A stretch of DNA of 64,000 nucleotides from Chlorogloeopsis fritschii (GTDB lineage Bacteria > Cyanobacteriota > Cyanobacteriia > Cyanobacteriales > Nostocaceae), in assembly GCF_043099315.1 (NCBI RefSeq), contig NZ_CP170746.1; one strand, 5' to 3'. The position numbers were made by a program, and so were the translations under genes. Position 1 is the first letter of the stretch, and each line of letters opens with the position of its first letter. The notes below the pieces were generated by a model. That model was not told the DNA's origin. It searched no databases and worked only from the letters and a program-made list of their open reading frames with translations. Positions 45,713 through 53,991 of the stretch are shown here, piece after piece.

Positions 45713-46326
45713 ATAATGATGAGTGCGATCGCGCCGAGTTTCGTCAAGAAATTGCAGAAGGTCTTCGCTATACTCACTTTCGGGCTGATGCCAACACGGG
45801 TAAGCTGTTGGAGATTGCCTCGTTTCTCTACGCAGCGATCGACCTATTGAGCGAAAAAGGTTTATTAGATATTGCCGAGTTAGACGAACGCAAAAAGCAA
45901 GCGGCAGCTAACTTAAAGGAAAAGTTTAGCGATCGCGGTATGGGCGTAGTCTACCAAAAGCCAGAGGCAGACAAATATGCCTTTACAGATGGAGTGGCGA
46001 TTGACTGCGAAAATCGCCTTCATCTGTGTCATGCGGCTTGTTGTAAGCTTCCCTTTGCCCTCTCTCGGCAAGATGTGGAAGAGGGTATTGTGTGTTGGGA
46101 GTTTTCTGCTCCTTATTTAATAGCTCACGGCAAAGATGGGTATTGCCAGCATTTAGATCGCGAGAAAAAATGCTGTTCGGTATATACTCATCGTCCCTTG
46201 CCTTGCCGGGGCTACGATTGCCGAAACGATCAAAGGATTTGGCTGGATTTTGAGAATGGGGTTATCAATCCCAAAATTAACGCTCCAGATTGGCCTCAGT
46301 GTCTGGAGGAAGAACAGAATGACTAG
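45709..46326 (+). CDS. YkgJ family cysteine cluster protein
   Basis: 205 residues, cytosolic. Cysteines cluster as in the YkgJ family (CENRLHLCHAACCKLPF, then YCQHLDREKKCCSVYTHRPLPCRGYDC), expected to bind zinc or an iron-sulfur cluster; family members have unknown or lipid A-related roles. The N-terminal 80 residues are helical. It overlaps the AAA+ ATPase gene by 4 nt and is itself overlapped by the next, truncated gene, so all three form one translationally coupled operon. Confidence 0.82.
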   Translation: MNNDECDRAEFRQEIAEGLRYTHFRADANTGKLLEIASFLYAAIDLLSEKGLLDIAELDERKKQAAANLKEKFSDRGMGVVYQKPEADKYAFTDGVAIDCENRLHLCHAACCKLPFALSRQDVEEGIVCWEFSAPYLIAHGKDGYCQHLDREKKCCSVYTHRPLPCRGYDCRNDQRIWLDFENGVINPKINAPDWPQCLEEEQND

Positions 46327-46426
46327 AACTGTTGCAAACAAACAATCTCAGAGTAAAGAGCGGGAACAGAATACTAAAGAGCGATCGCCCCAACAGGAGC
46401 AACAAACCAATCCTTACAGTGTTTAA
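46319..46426 (+). pseudogene. 5' end of a third operon gene, truncated by IS debris
   Basis: An ATG at 46319 overlaps the end of the YkgJ-like gene by 8 nt and opens a 35-codon frame (starting MTRTVANKQSQSKERE, rich in Gln, Lys, Glu) that ends at TAA 46424-46426. Low-complexity Gln/Glu-rich starts are usual for larger proteins such as DUF4157-type proteins. Mobile-element remnants follow immediately, so the gene was most likely cut here. What the full product was cannot be said. Confidence 0.45.
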
Positions 46427-46468
46427 CAAGAATATGAAGCCCTTCCAGAAAGAACTGGTTGATAACCA

Positions 46469-47041
46469 TCAGACGATCGTCATAGAAAGTAACCTACGAC
46501 TGATGGCCCTGGCATTGAAACAGGACAAGACACCGGTAGTAGTGCATAGTAATGATAAAATCAGGTAGTGTCGTTCAATATAGAAGCTATGCACTGCCCT
46601 AAATGCAACTCGAACAACATAGTCAAAAATGGACACACTCAAATGGCGTTTACGCCCGTGAATCTGTTTACCTGCATCATAACCGACATCAATAGATATC
46701 ATCGTTGCGGCTTCGACTGATTGGCTATCAACTGCTGCTTCGCAGGGGCTGGGTTCACGTCCTGCTGCTACCCGCACCCACTGGTAAAGTTTGTCATGTA
46801 CCATAAGCCAAGTATCATCCTTCTGCCATCTGCGAAAATAGCCATAGACTGTTGACCATGCTGGAAAATCCCCCGGTAATCCTCTCCATGTACATCCCTG
46901 GCAAAGTACATACACAATCGCATTCATGATTGCATAAATCGATACACTGCGAGGACGACCACCTGGTTTGGCTTCTGGAAATAGATGTGCAATCAGTTCC
47001 CACTGCTCCCACGTCAAATTGCTAGGATATGCTTTAGTCAT
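46469..47041 (-). pseudogene. IS5-family transposase, 3'-truncated
   Basis: 190 residues, of which the first about 133 are a genuine IS5-type DDE transposase N-terminus (LTWEQWELIAHLFPEAKPGG, then CQGCTWRGLPGDFPAWSTVYGYFRRW and the first catalytic Asp in AAVDSQSVEAA, DVGYDAGKQIHGRKRHLS). After HLS near 46643 the frame runs into the antisense of an IS1-type end, so the second half including the remaining catalytic residues is lost. It is not functional. The start ATG at 47041 is normal. Confidence 0.85.
46563..46643 (+). mobile_element. IS1-family left end with InsA N-terminus
   Basis: GGTAGTGTCGTTCAA (about 46564-46578) resembles an IS1-type end. At 46589 an ATG opens MHCPKCNSNNIVKNGHTQ, the zinc-ribbon N-terminus of IS1-type InsA. 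It is cut after about 18 residues at its junction with the IS5-type transposase, so one element inserted into or recombined with the other. Confidence 0.65.
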
Positions 47042-47069
47042 TTGCTCACAAGCTGCTGATTCTTCTACA

Positions 47070-47157
47070 AATTTCAGCTTAAGCCTTGTGAGTTTTCTTA
47101 CAACAGCCCCCCACTTTTAAAACATCCTCTGAGTAAGCTGAAATTCCCCAACGGGGA
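47070..47157. repeat. inverted repeats downstream of the IS remnant
   Basis: AATTTCAGCTTA (47070-47081) pairs perfectly with TAAGCTGAAATT (47134-47145), 52 nt apart. CTCACAAG (47045-47052) pairs with CTTGTGAG (47085-47092), and CCCC-AAC-GGGG follows at 47147-47157. These may be element ends or regulatory hairpins before the radical SAM gene. Confidence 0.5.
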
Positions 47158-47314
47158 TTCTGTCTAAGAAGCGATCGCCTAATCTTAAAAATTGTGCAGA
47201 AAATCGCTAAAAACTTCCACCTTCTGAAACCTCACCTAAGCTAGTTGAAATTACGATTGAGTTCTGCTAATAGATAGTCTCATTAGCTGCTCAGTCTTCT
47301 GGGGTAATTTTGGG

Positions 47315-48970
47315 ATGACTGTGAATCTGAAGTCTGTAGACAACCAAATTCCCGTAGCGATAGATTCAAAAACCGCTCCTACCGCCAATAAAACCCGCTA
47401 CGTTCCCTCGCATCATCGACGCATACTTTGCATATTTCCCAAGTACAGCCCCTCTTTTGGCACTTTTCATCACGCTTATCCCTTGATGGGTAAAGTTCGG
47501 GCTTTTATGCCCCCACAAGGTATTTTGGTAGTAGCTTCCTACTTACCCCAAGAGTGGGAGGTTAGATTTATTGATGAAAATGTCCAAACAGCCAAAAAAA
47601 CTGACTATGAGTGGGCTGATGCGGTGATTGTGAGCGGGATGCACATCCAACGCCCACAAATCAATGAGATTAATGCAATTGCTCATGCAGAAGGTAAAAT
47701 AACTGTTTTAGGCGGCCCTTCTGTATCTGGTTGCCCAGAATATTATCCTGATTTTGATATTTTACATTTAGGCGAGCTAGGAGATGCAACTGATCGCCTG
47801 ATTGAATACTTAGATCGTCACACCCAACGTCCCCTACAGCAAATTCGCTTTGAAACGAAAGAACGTTTACCCCTAAGCGAATTTCCCACCCCAGCTTACC
47901 ACCTACTCAATCTCAATCAATACTTCCTAGCAAATATCCAGTTTTCTAGTGGTTGCCCCTATCGTTGTGAGTTTTGCGATATTCCCGAACTCTACGGGCG
48001 CAATCCCCGCATGAAAACCCCAGAACAGGTGATCGCCGAACTCGATACAATGCTCCAATGTGGTAATCCGGGATCGGTTTATTTTGTCGATGATAACTTT
48101 GTTGGCGATCGCCGTGCCCTGATGAAATTACTCCCGCACCTGATTGATTGGCAAAAACGCAACGGCTATCCCATCCAATTTGCCTGTGAAGCCACATTAA
48201 ATTTGGCTCAAAGTCCCAAAATTCTAGAAATGATGCGCGAAGCCTATTTCTGTACCGTCTTCTGCGGCATTGAAACCCCAGAACCAGAAGCTCTCCATGC
48301 TATTTCTAAAACTCAGAATTTAAGTATGCCGATTCTAGAAGCAGTGAAAGTATTAAATAGCTATGGCATGGAGGTTGTATCGGGAATTATCATCGGTTTT
48401 GATACAGATACACCACAAACCGCCGAGCGAATTCTCGAATTTATTCGTCTATCTCAAATTCCAGTATTGACAATTAATCTTTTGTATGCATTACCTAAAA
48501 CACCTTTGTGGCGTAGGTTAGAGCAAGAAGGGCGACTGGTGTTTGATAGCGATCGCGAATCGAATATTAAGTTTTTAATGCCTTACGAACAAGTAGTAGA
48601 AATGTGGCGTCGTTGTATAACCACTGCTTACGAACCGGAATTTTTATATCAGCGATTCGCCCACAATATGAAACACACTTACCCCAATCGAATTAAGCTT
48701 CCCAATAGCCCGGCTCGTACTTCTGGGGCGAATATCCGTAAAGGGTTAACTTATATGGTAAATATTCTACTGCGGGTAGGTTTGTTTGGTAATTATCGCT
48801 CTTACTTCTGGAGCATGGCAAAACCAGCACTAAAAGCAGGTGATATCGAAAGTGTAATTCATGTTGGGCTAGTGGGACACCATTTAATTAAGTTTGCTCA
48901 AGAGTGTGCCAAAAATAAAGAATCCGCTTCGTTTTATTCTCAAAAAATACGTAATGTCGCTCATACCTAA
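47315..48970 (+). CDS. B12-binding domain radical SAM protein
   Basis: 551 residues. The N-terminal region (about 30-190) resembles a cobalamin-binding Rossmann domain (HHRRILCIFPKYSPSFGTF, GGPSVSG). The radical SAM core has Cys214, Cys218 and Cys221 in CPYRCEFC, binding the 4Fe-4S cluster that cleaves SAM. A C-terminal DUF4070-like region follows. Homologs include methylases of lipids and hopanoids. The last 17 nt overlap the earliest start of a CDP-alcohol phosphatidyltransferase gene, so the two products may act on one lipid. The substrate is unknown. Confidence 0.9.
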   Translation: MTVNLKSVDNQIPVAIDSKTAPTANKTRYVPSHHRRILCIFPKYSPSFGTFHHAYPLMGKVRAFMPPQGILVVASYLPQEWEVRFIDENVQTAKKTDYEWADAVIVSGMHIQRPQINEINAIAHAEGKITVLGGPSVSGCPEYYPDFDILHLGELGDATDRLIEYLDRHTQRPLQQIRFETKERLPLSEFPTPAYHLLNLNQYFLANIQFSSGCPYRCEFCDIPELYGRNPRMKTPEQVIAELDTMLQCGNPGSVYFVDDNFVGDRRALMKLLPHLIDWQKRNGYPIQFACEATLNLAQSPKILEMMREAYFCTVFCGIETPEPEALHAISKTQNLSMPILEAVKVLNSYGMEVVSGIIIGFDTDTPQTAERILEFIRLSQIPVLTINLLYALPKTPLWRRLEQEGRLVFDSDRESNIKFLMPYEQVVEMWRRCITTAYEPEFLYQRFAHNMKHTYPNRIKLPNSPARTSGANIRKGLTYMVNILLRVGLFGNYRSYFWSMAKPALKAGDIESVIHVGLVGHHLIKFAQECAKNKESASFYSQKIRNVAHT

Positions 48971-49598
48971 TACATCTATGACAACAAAGCCCTGGGATGC
49001 CCGACTTGCTGGCTGGTTAGTTAGTCCCCTCAAAGACAGTTGGGTAACACCCAATCATCTCACTACAGTTAGACTGGTGACTGGGGTGTTGGCAACAGCA
49101 GCACTAGCAGTTGGTAGTTATGACTGGGCAAATATTGGAGCTGGGTTGTTTGTCTTGTCGAACTTTTTGGATCACACAGACGGTGAATTAGCTCGACTGA
49201 GTGGCAAGAGCAGTAAATGGGGACATCAGTACGACCTTGTCAGTGACGCCATCATCCATATACTCTTGTTTGTAGGTATTGGTTATGGTCTCATCAATAG
49301 CCAACTCGGTGTGTGGGCATTGGTGATGGGTATAGTCTCCGGTGTTTCTGTTGCTGCTATTTTCCACTTGCGAAACGTGATGGAACAGCAACATGGTAAA
49401 GACGCAACGCGACAACCAAATTTTGCTGGTTTCGATATCGAAGATATTTTATATTTATTTCCTGTTGTCACTTTGCTAGGCGGATTAGAGCAGTTGCTGA
49501 TTGCGGCTACTATTGGTGCGCCAACCTTTGCAATATGGGTAATTTGGCAATTTCGCTCCATGCCCCATCCTGGAAAAGACGCAGAAAAGTCGCTATAG
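48954..49598 (+). CDS. CDP-alcohol phosphatidyltransferase family protein
   Basis: About 214 residues from ATG 48954 (MSLIPNTSMTTK); ATG 48978 is an alternative. It is an integral membrane enzyme with about six helices. The catalytic motif D-x2-D-G-x2-A-R-x8-G-x3-D-x3-D is complete (LDHTDGELARLSGKSSKWGHQYDLVSD). The family transfers a phosphatidyl or similar group from a CDP-alcohol to an alcohol acceptor. The gene overlaps the radical SAM gene, implying coupled synthesis of an unusual polar lipid; which head group is involved is unknown. Confidence 0.88.
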   Translation: MSLIPNTSMTTKPWDARLAGWLVSPLKDSWVTPNHLTTVRLVTGVLATAALAVGSYDWANIGAGLFVLSNFLDHTDGELARLSGKSSKWGHQYDLVSDAIIHILLFVGIGYGLINSQLGVWALVMGIVSGVSVAAIFHLRNVMEQQHGKDATRQPNFAGFDIEDILYLFPVVTLLGGLEQLLIAATIGAPTFAIWVIWQFRSMPHPGKDAEKSL

Positions 49599-49732
49599 AA
49601 TTTCCTTTTGACGGGTTTTCATGCTTTCGCCGTGTCGGTAAATGCGATAAATCATTCCATAAATTGTGCTCAATCAAAAATGTTATTAGCGTGTCAAACT
49701 AAAAGACAAAGTTTTAATAAAGGTTTTTTAGG

Positions 49733-50395
49733 ATGCATTCTTGCAATCAACTAGAGCAAATTTGGCAGGATAACGCACTTGAGAGCATTATAAATATAGT
49801 CAAAGCACCTGATGGGGATTTTGAGAGTATTGGCAAACTCGCAAATGCCCTCAACGATCTGGATGGCTTGCAGAAAGTAATTGAATTTCTCTCTAACACC
49901 CCACAAGGGAAACAAGCATTTCAAAAGCGTCTCAGGCTGGGTGATGTCAATCTGCAAAAACTCTATCGTTTGCCAGCCAACACATTAGGATACGCCTATG
50001 CTAAACATATGCTTGAAAACAATTTGAAACCTTTACAGGCAGGGCAAGTAGAGAATGATTGCCAATTTTTAGGAGCGCATATTACCGAAACCCATGACAT
50101 TTGGCATATCGTCACTGGGTGCGATACGAATATTTTGGGAGAAATCCAATTAGAAGCTTTCTATGTTGCCCAACTATACTTTACGCGTTTCTGGTTGGCA
50201 TTATTAGCTAAAAATCTTGTCAAAGCTGTTATTTATGATATTGATGTTTCGACAAAATACATGGATGCGATCGCCAAAGGATGGCTGATGGGAAAACAGG
50301 CTAAACCTCTGTTTGGCATTGAATGGAATCTGTTGTGGGAAAAGCCACTGGAGAATGTCCGTACTTCGTTAAACATCATTCTTCCTGAAACTTAA
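49733..50395 (+). CDS. Coq4-like protein
   Basis: 220 residues. The Coq4 metal-binding motif is visible as HDIWHIVTG, followed by LGEIQLEAFYV. In eukaryotes Coq4 functions in ubiquinone synthesis, where it is linked to removal and hydroxylation of the C1 carboxyl of the ring. Cyanobacteria make plastoquinone, so a direct ubiquinone role is excluded; a different prenyl-lipid role is possible. AAAGG lies 9 nt before the ATG at 49733. It follows the lipid-related genes by 134 nt on the same strand. Confidence 0.85.
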   Translation: MHSCNQLEQIWQDNALESIINIVKAPDGDFESIGKLANALNDLDGLQKVIEFLSNTPQGKQAFQKRLRLGDVNLQKLYRLPANTLGYAYAKHMLENNLKPLQAGQVENDCQFLGAHITETHDIWHIVTGCDTNILGEIQLEAFYVAQLYFTRFWLALLAKNLVKAVIYDIDVSTKYMDAIAKGWLMGKQAKPLFGIEWNLLWEKPLENVRTSLNIILPET

Positions 50396-50570
50396 AAGCT
50401 CGGTTTTACAAAGAAAGGCAAAGGAGCAAGGGCAGAAGGCAGTCGTGATCAAACTTGTCTCATCGCAACTGTCTTCTACTTCTGTGTTCGATTTATTCAC
50501 TAAAAACAGATGAGATCAGCGCCATTACAGCATAAACTTTTGGATGGTAAAGCTGACAAAAGAGGTTGCT

Positions 50571-51317
50571 GTGACTAAATTTCTATTTGTAACCGATTTA
50601 GATAACACTCTCGTAGGCGATGACAAGGCTCTATTGGAATTAAACGATCGCTTGCAAAGGCACCGCCAAGAACACGGCACCAAAATTGTGTATGCGACTG
50701 GGCGATCGCCAATTCTGTATCGAGAACTGAAAGAAGAAAAAAATCTTTTAGAACCAGATGCCCTGATTTTGGCTGTAGGAACAGAAATATATATAAACGG
50801 CGACACTTTTGATCCAACTTGGGCAGAAAAACTTTCACAAGGATGGGACAGAGAATTGGTATTATCTACTACTGCTAATTTCCCGGAATTACAACCACAA
50901 CCCGATTCAGAACAGCGCCCCTTCAAGGTGAGTTTTTTCTTGAACCAAGATGCATCTGTAACCGTTTTATCCCAGTTAGAATCAGAGTTACGGAAAAGAG
51001 GTCTAAATATAAAGTTAATTTATAGTAGTGGTATAGACCTTGACATTGTGCCTGACAGGAGCGATAAAGGTCAGGCAGTACAATTTCTCCGTCAAGAATG
51101 GAAATTTTTAGCCGAGCAAACTGTCGTCTGTGGTGATTCTGGCAATGATATTGCTTTATTCGCCGCAGGCAACGAACGAGGAATCATTGTTGGAAACGCT
51201 CGCCCAGAGCTACTCCAGTGGCACAATGAGAACCCTGGCGATCGCCGCTACCTGGCAAAGAACTTCTGTGCGGGCGGAATTATTGAAGGATTACGATATT
51301 TTGGACTCATAGAATGA
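50571..51317 (+). CDS. sucrose-phosphate phosphatase
   Basis: About 248 residues, a HAD-superfamily Cof-type phosphatase that removes phosphate from sucrose 6-phosphate, the last step of sucrose synthesis. The N-terminus has the HAD nucleophile motif (FVTDLDNTLVGDD), then ATGRSP, and motif IV GDSGNDIALF near residue 190. The GTG at 50571 is preferred because AGAGG lies 5-6 nt upstream; ATG at 50544 would add nine residues. The last codon overlaps ruvA by 4 nt. In heterocystous strains sucrose is the carbon carrier to heterocysts. Confidence 0.92.
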   Translation: MTKFLFVTDLDNTLVGDDKALLELNDRLQRHRQEHGTKIVYATGRSPILYRELKEEKNLLEPDALILAVGTEIYINGDTFDPTWAEKLSQGWDRELVLSTTANFPELQPQPDSEQRPFKVSFFLNQDASVTVLSQLESELRKRGLNIKLIYSSGIDLDIVPDRSDKGQAVQFLRQEWKFLAEQTVVCGDSGNDIALFAAGNERGIIVGNARPELLQWHNENPGDRRYLAKNFCAGGIIEGLRYFGLIE

Positions 51318-51952
51318 TTAGCTATCTTAAAGGTATCGTCGCAGGAATTCAGAAACATGGCGGTAATCGCTATATTCTCACTCTCGAAGTCAATGGCATA
51401 GGGTATGACTTGCAAATCCCGGCACGAATGGCACAGCAGTTACCAGAGTCGGGAGGCGAAGTACAAGTATTTACCCATTACCAAATTCGAGAGGAGATGC
51501 CATTTCTATATGGGTTTGCTTCGCCTGGAGAACGTGATGTGTTTCGCCACTTGTTGAGTGTTAGTGGTATCGGTGCAGCTTTGGCGATCGCTTTATTAGA
51601 CACTCTAGAACTGCCAGAATTAGTGCAAACCATTATTACTGGCAATGTTCAATTATTAATTCAAGCTCCTGGCGTCGGCAAAAAAACTGCCGAACGTATC
51701 TGTTTGGAGTTGAAAAGCAAGTTAATTGAATGGCGCAAAACAGCAGGATTTTTCGTCGCTACAGGTGGCCCTGCACCGGGTATCCTTGAAGAAGTACAAA
51801 TGACTCTGTTGGCATTGGGTTACACTCCCAGTGAAGTCAGCCATGCCTTACACGTAGTCAGCGAAGATATTGGATTGCCTAAAGACGCCTATGTAGAAGA
51901 CTGGATTAAACAAGCGATCGCTCATCTTAGTAGTAGTGAATGTAGTCATTAG
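51314..51952 (+). CDS. ruvA: Holliday junction branch migration protein RuvA
   Basis: 212 residues. It binds four-way junctions as a tetramer and recruits RuvB. The N-terminal OB domain (MISYLKGIVAGI), the two helix-hairpin-helix motifs (LLSVSGIGAALAIALLDTL and LIQAPGVGKKTAERICLEL), and the C-terminal RuvB-binding domain (TLLALGYTPSEVSHAL) are all present. The start ATG overlaps the sucrose phosphatase stop (ATGA). No ruvB or ruvC is nearby. Confidence 0.96.
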   Translation: MISYLKGIVAGIQKHGGNRYILTLEVNGIGYDLQIPARMAQQLPESGGEVQVFTHYQIREEMPFLYGFASPGERDVFRHLLSVSGIGAALAIALLDTLELPELVQTIITGNVQLLIQAPGVGKKTAERICLELKSKLIEWRKTAGFFVATGGPAPGILEEVQMTLLALGYTPSEVSHALHVVSEDIGLPKDAYVEDWIKQAIAHLSSSECSH

Positions 51953-52072
51953 TTAATAGATAGTAGTTAGTGGTTAGTGGTTAGTTGTTCACTACTCCTG
52001 TGCTCCTGGTGCCCCCTGCTTTGTTGTCCCCTTGTCTTGTTGTCTCCCCCTCGCGCTCTCTCCTGCTAAAAC

Positions 52073-53248
52073 ATGGCTGTCGATCCTTACGCTTGGATAG
52101 AACAATCTCTAGCAACTATTCACCGTGCGGACTGGTATCGTTCTGTACAAACAATTAACGGCGATCCAGGTGCAACAGTGCTTTTAGAAGGACGAGAGGT
52201 AATTAATTTTGCCAGTAATGACTATTTGGGATTAGCTGGCGATTGGCGTTTAATAGCCGCAGCAACTGCTGCTATCCAAGAGTATGGAACTGGCAGTACT
52301 GGTTCTCGATTACTCAGTGGACACAGAAAATTACACTGTGAATTAGAGGAGGCGATCGCATCTCTCAAGCAAACAGAAGATGCGCTGGTTTTTAGTTCGG
52401 GTTATTTGGCAAATTTAGGGACAATAACTGCTTTAGTAGGCAAGCGAGATTTAATTTTAGCTGACCAGTATAATCATTCAAGTTTAAAAAATGGAGCAAT
52501 TCTTAGTGGTGCAACCATAATTGAATTTCCTCATTGTGATGTTTGCGCTTTAAAAAGTGAGTTACAACGAGTGCGACAAAACTACCGACGCTGTCTGATT
52601 GTTACCGATAGCGTTTTCAGCATGGATGGGGATTTATGCCCTCTACCTGCACTGTTGGAGCTAGCTGAAGAGTTTAGCTGTATGCTGCTAGTTGATGAAG
52701 CTCATGCTACTGGAGTTTTAGGAAAAACTGGTGCTGGATGTGTAGAACATTTTGGCTGTACGGGCAGACAACTCATCCAAATTGGCACTATGAGTAAAGC
52801 TTTGGGTAGTTTAGGTGGATATGTAGCGGCAAACGCCACCCTCATTGACTTTTTGCGAAATCGCGCATCGACTTGGATTTATACCACCGCTCTTTCGCCT
52901 GCTGATGCGGCAGCAGCATTAGCAGCAATTCACGTAGTACAACAAGAACCGCAACGCCATACCCAACTCTGGCAAAATGTAGCCCAACTGAAAGAGTTGA
53001 TGCAAAAATACTTACCAAACCAAAGATTACTACCTTCAGAATCACCCATTCTGTGCTTGCAATTACCGAGTGCAGCCGATGCACTCAAAGTAGGACAATA
53101 TCTCAAATCCGCTGGTATATTTGCCCCTGCGATTCGTCCCCCCACCGTTCCCACAAGTCGGATACGCATCTCTGTAATGGCAACTCACGAAGCAGCCCAT
53201 ATCGAGAAATTAATCCAGTCTCTTCATAGCTGGTTTGAAAAACTTTAA
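52073..53248 (+). CDS. bioF: 8-amino-7-oxononanoate synthase
   Basis: 391 residues, a PLP-dependent alpha-oxoamine synthase that condenses pimeloyl-CoA/ACP with alanine in biotin synthesis. Conserved segments: FASNDYLGLAGD, GTGSTGSRLLSGH, DEAHATGVLG, and GTMSKALGSLGGY with the PLP-binding Lys242. The length is normal. The upstream gap (51953-52072) contains degenerate TTAGTGG repeats and a pyrimidine-rich tract. It is a stand-alone biotin gene here, as is usual in cyanobacteria. Confidence 0.95.
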   Translation: MAVDPYAWIEQSLATIHRADWYRSVQTINGDPGATVLLEGREVINFASNDYLGLAGDWRLIAAATAAIQEYGTGSTGSRLLSGHRKLHCELEEAIASLKQTEDALVFSSGYLANLGTITALVGKRDLILADQYNHSSLKNGAILSGATIIEFPHCDVCALKSELQRVRQNYRRCLIVTDSVFSMDGDLCPLPALLELAEEFSCMLLVDEAHATGVLGKTGAGCVEHFGCTGRQLIQIGTMSKALGSLGGYVAANATLIDFLRNRASTWIYTTALSPADAAAALAAIHVVQQEPQRHTQLWQNVAQLKELMQKYLPNQRLLPSESPILCLQLPSAADALKVGQYLKSAGIFAPAIRPPTVPTSRIRISVMATHEAAHIEKLIQSLHSWFEKL

Positions 53249-53267
53249 ACTCTGAATGCAACAAATC

Positions 53268-53315
53268 CTCGTTCCCAGGTTGAACCTGGGAGCGAGAACT
53301 AGAGCCTCTGGCTCT
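53268..53315. repeat. dispersed palindrome family A, copy 3
   Basis: CTCGTTCCCAGG and CCTGGGAGCGAG pair around TTGAA (53268-53296), followed by AGAGCCTCTGGCTCT (53301-53315). Copies 1 and 2 are at 2379-2407 and 42231-42276. It lies just after bioF, between convergent genes. Confidence 0.8.
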
Positions 53316-53367
53316 CTTGATTGTCTTATACCCTTCCCGCAGGCAAGGGTGCAAGACAATAATGTGA

Positions 53368-53847
53368 TTATTGTGGTTGATTAGGTGTAGGTGTAGCTGG
53401 AGCAACCTTAACATTTTTAACATCTACGTTTTTGACACCTTTAATTTCTTGTGCCAAAGTAGGAACTCTATTCAGTTGCTCTTGAGTTGGAACCGTTCCA
53501 GCAATGGTTACAACACCTTCTTCAGCATCAACTGTTAACTGACTAGCTGGTAAATTTGCCTCTAATTTACCGCGAACTTCGCTTTCAAGATCTGCATCAG
53601 CTCTGTCTGCATCCCCACCAGTGATGTTGTTACGTTGCTCCCGTGCTCGAATGTCAGACTCGATTTGAGCTTTACGAGTGTCGCTAACAGCGTCTTGCTG
53701 AGTTTGTTGAGCCGTATCTTTGGTTGGTGCGTTAACGTTTTCATTAACGTTGCTGGGAGCTTCGGTACTAGTTCTAGAGTTAGTTTCGCAAGCTGCCACA
53801 CCTACCACCAGTACACTGCTGATTAGTAACGGAATGAGTCTCTTCAT
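53368..53847 (-). CDS. BON domain lipoprotein
   Basis: 159 residues. A lipoprotein signal peptide (MKRLIPLLISSVLVVGVAAC, lipobox VAAC) places the mature start at Cys20, so it is lipid-anchored at the membrane. A Gln/Asn/Thr-rich linker (about 21-90) follows, then a BON domain (about 95-150; LTVDAEEGVVTIAGTV, and EIKGVKNVDVKNV). BON domains bind phospholipids in OsmY-type proteins. The C-terminus is Pro-rich. Alone and convergent with bioF. Confidence 0.87.
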   Translation of the reverse strand: MKRLIPLLISSVLVVGVAACETNSRTSTEAPSNVNENVNAPTKDTAQQTQQDAVSDTRKAQIESDIRAREQRNNITGGDADRADADLESEVRGKLEANLPASQLTVDAEEGVVTIAGTVPTQEQLNRVPTLAQEIKGVKNVDVKNVKVAPATPTPNQPQ

Positions 53848-53991
53848 TTCTTTTTGTTAGTTCAAAGTTTTAGTGATTAATTAACTTATGTGCAAGTTTG
53901 AGGAGCGAATATTGATAAAACAATCATTAGGTAATCATTTAGAGTTATGAGTTACCACCAACTACAACTGCTCAAAAACTCTATATTTTTA

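Noticed and set aside
46435..46568. Short frame resembling TnpB
   Set aside because: Only a loose resemblance (ELVDNHQTIVIE) and no catalytic context, so it was not called as a gene.
53103..53423. 106-codon minus-strand frame across the end of bioF
   Set aside because: It overlaps bioF and the BON gene and crosses a dispersed palindrome; composition is that of a shadow.
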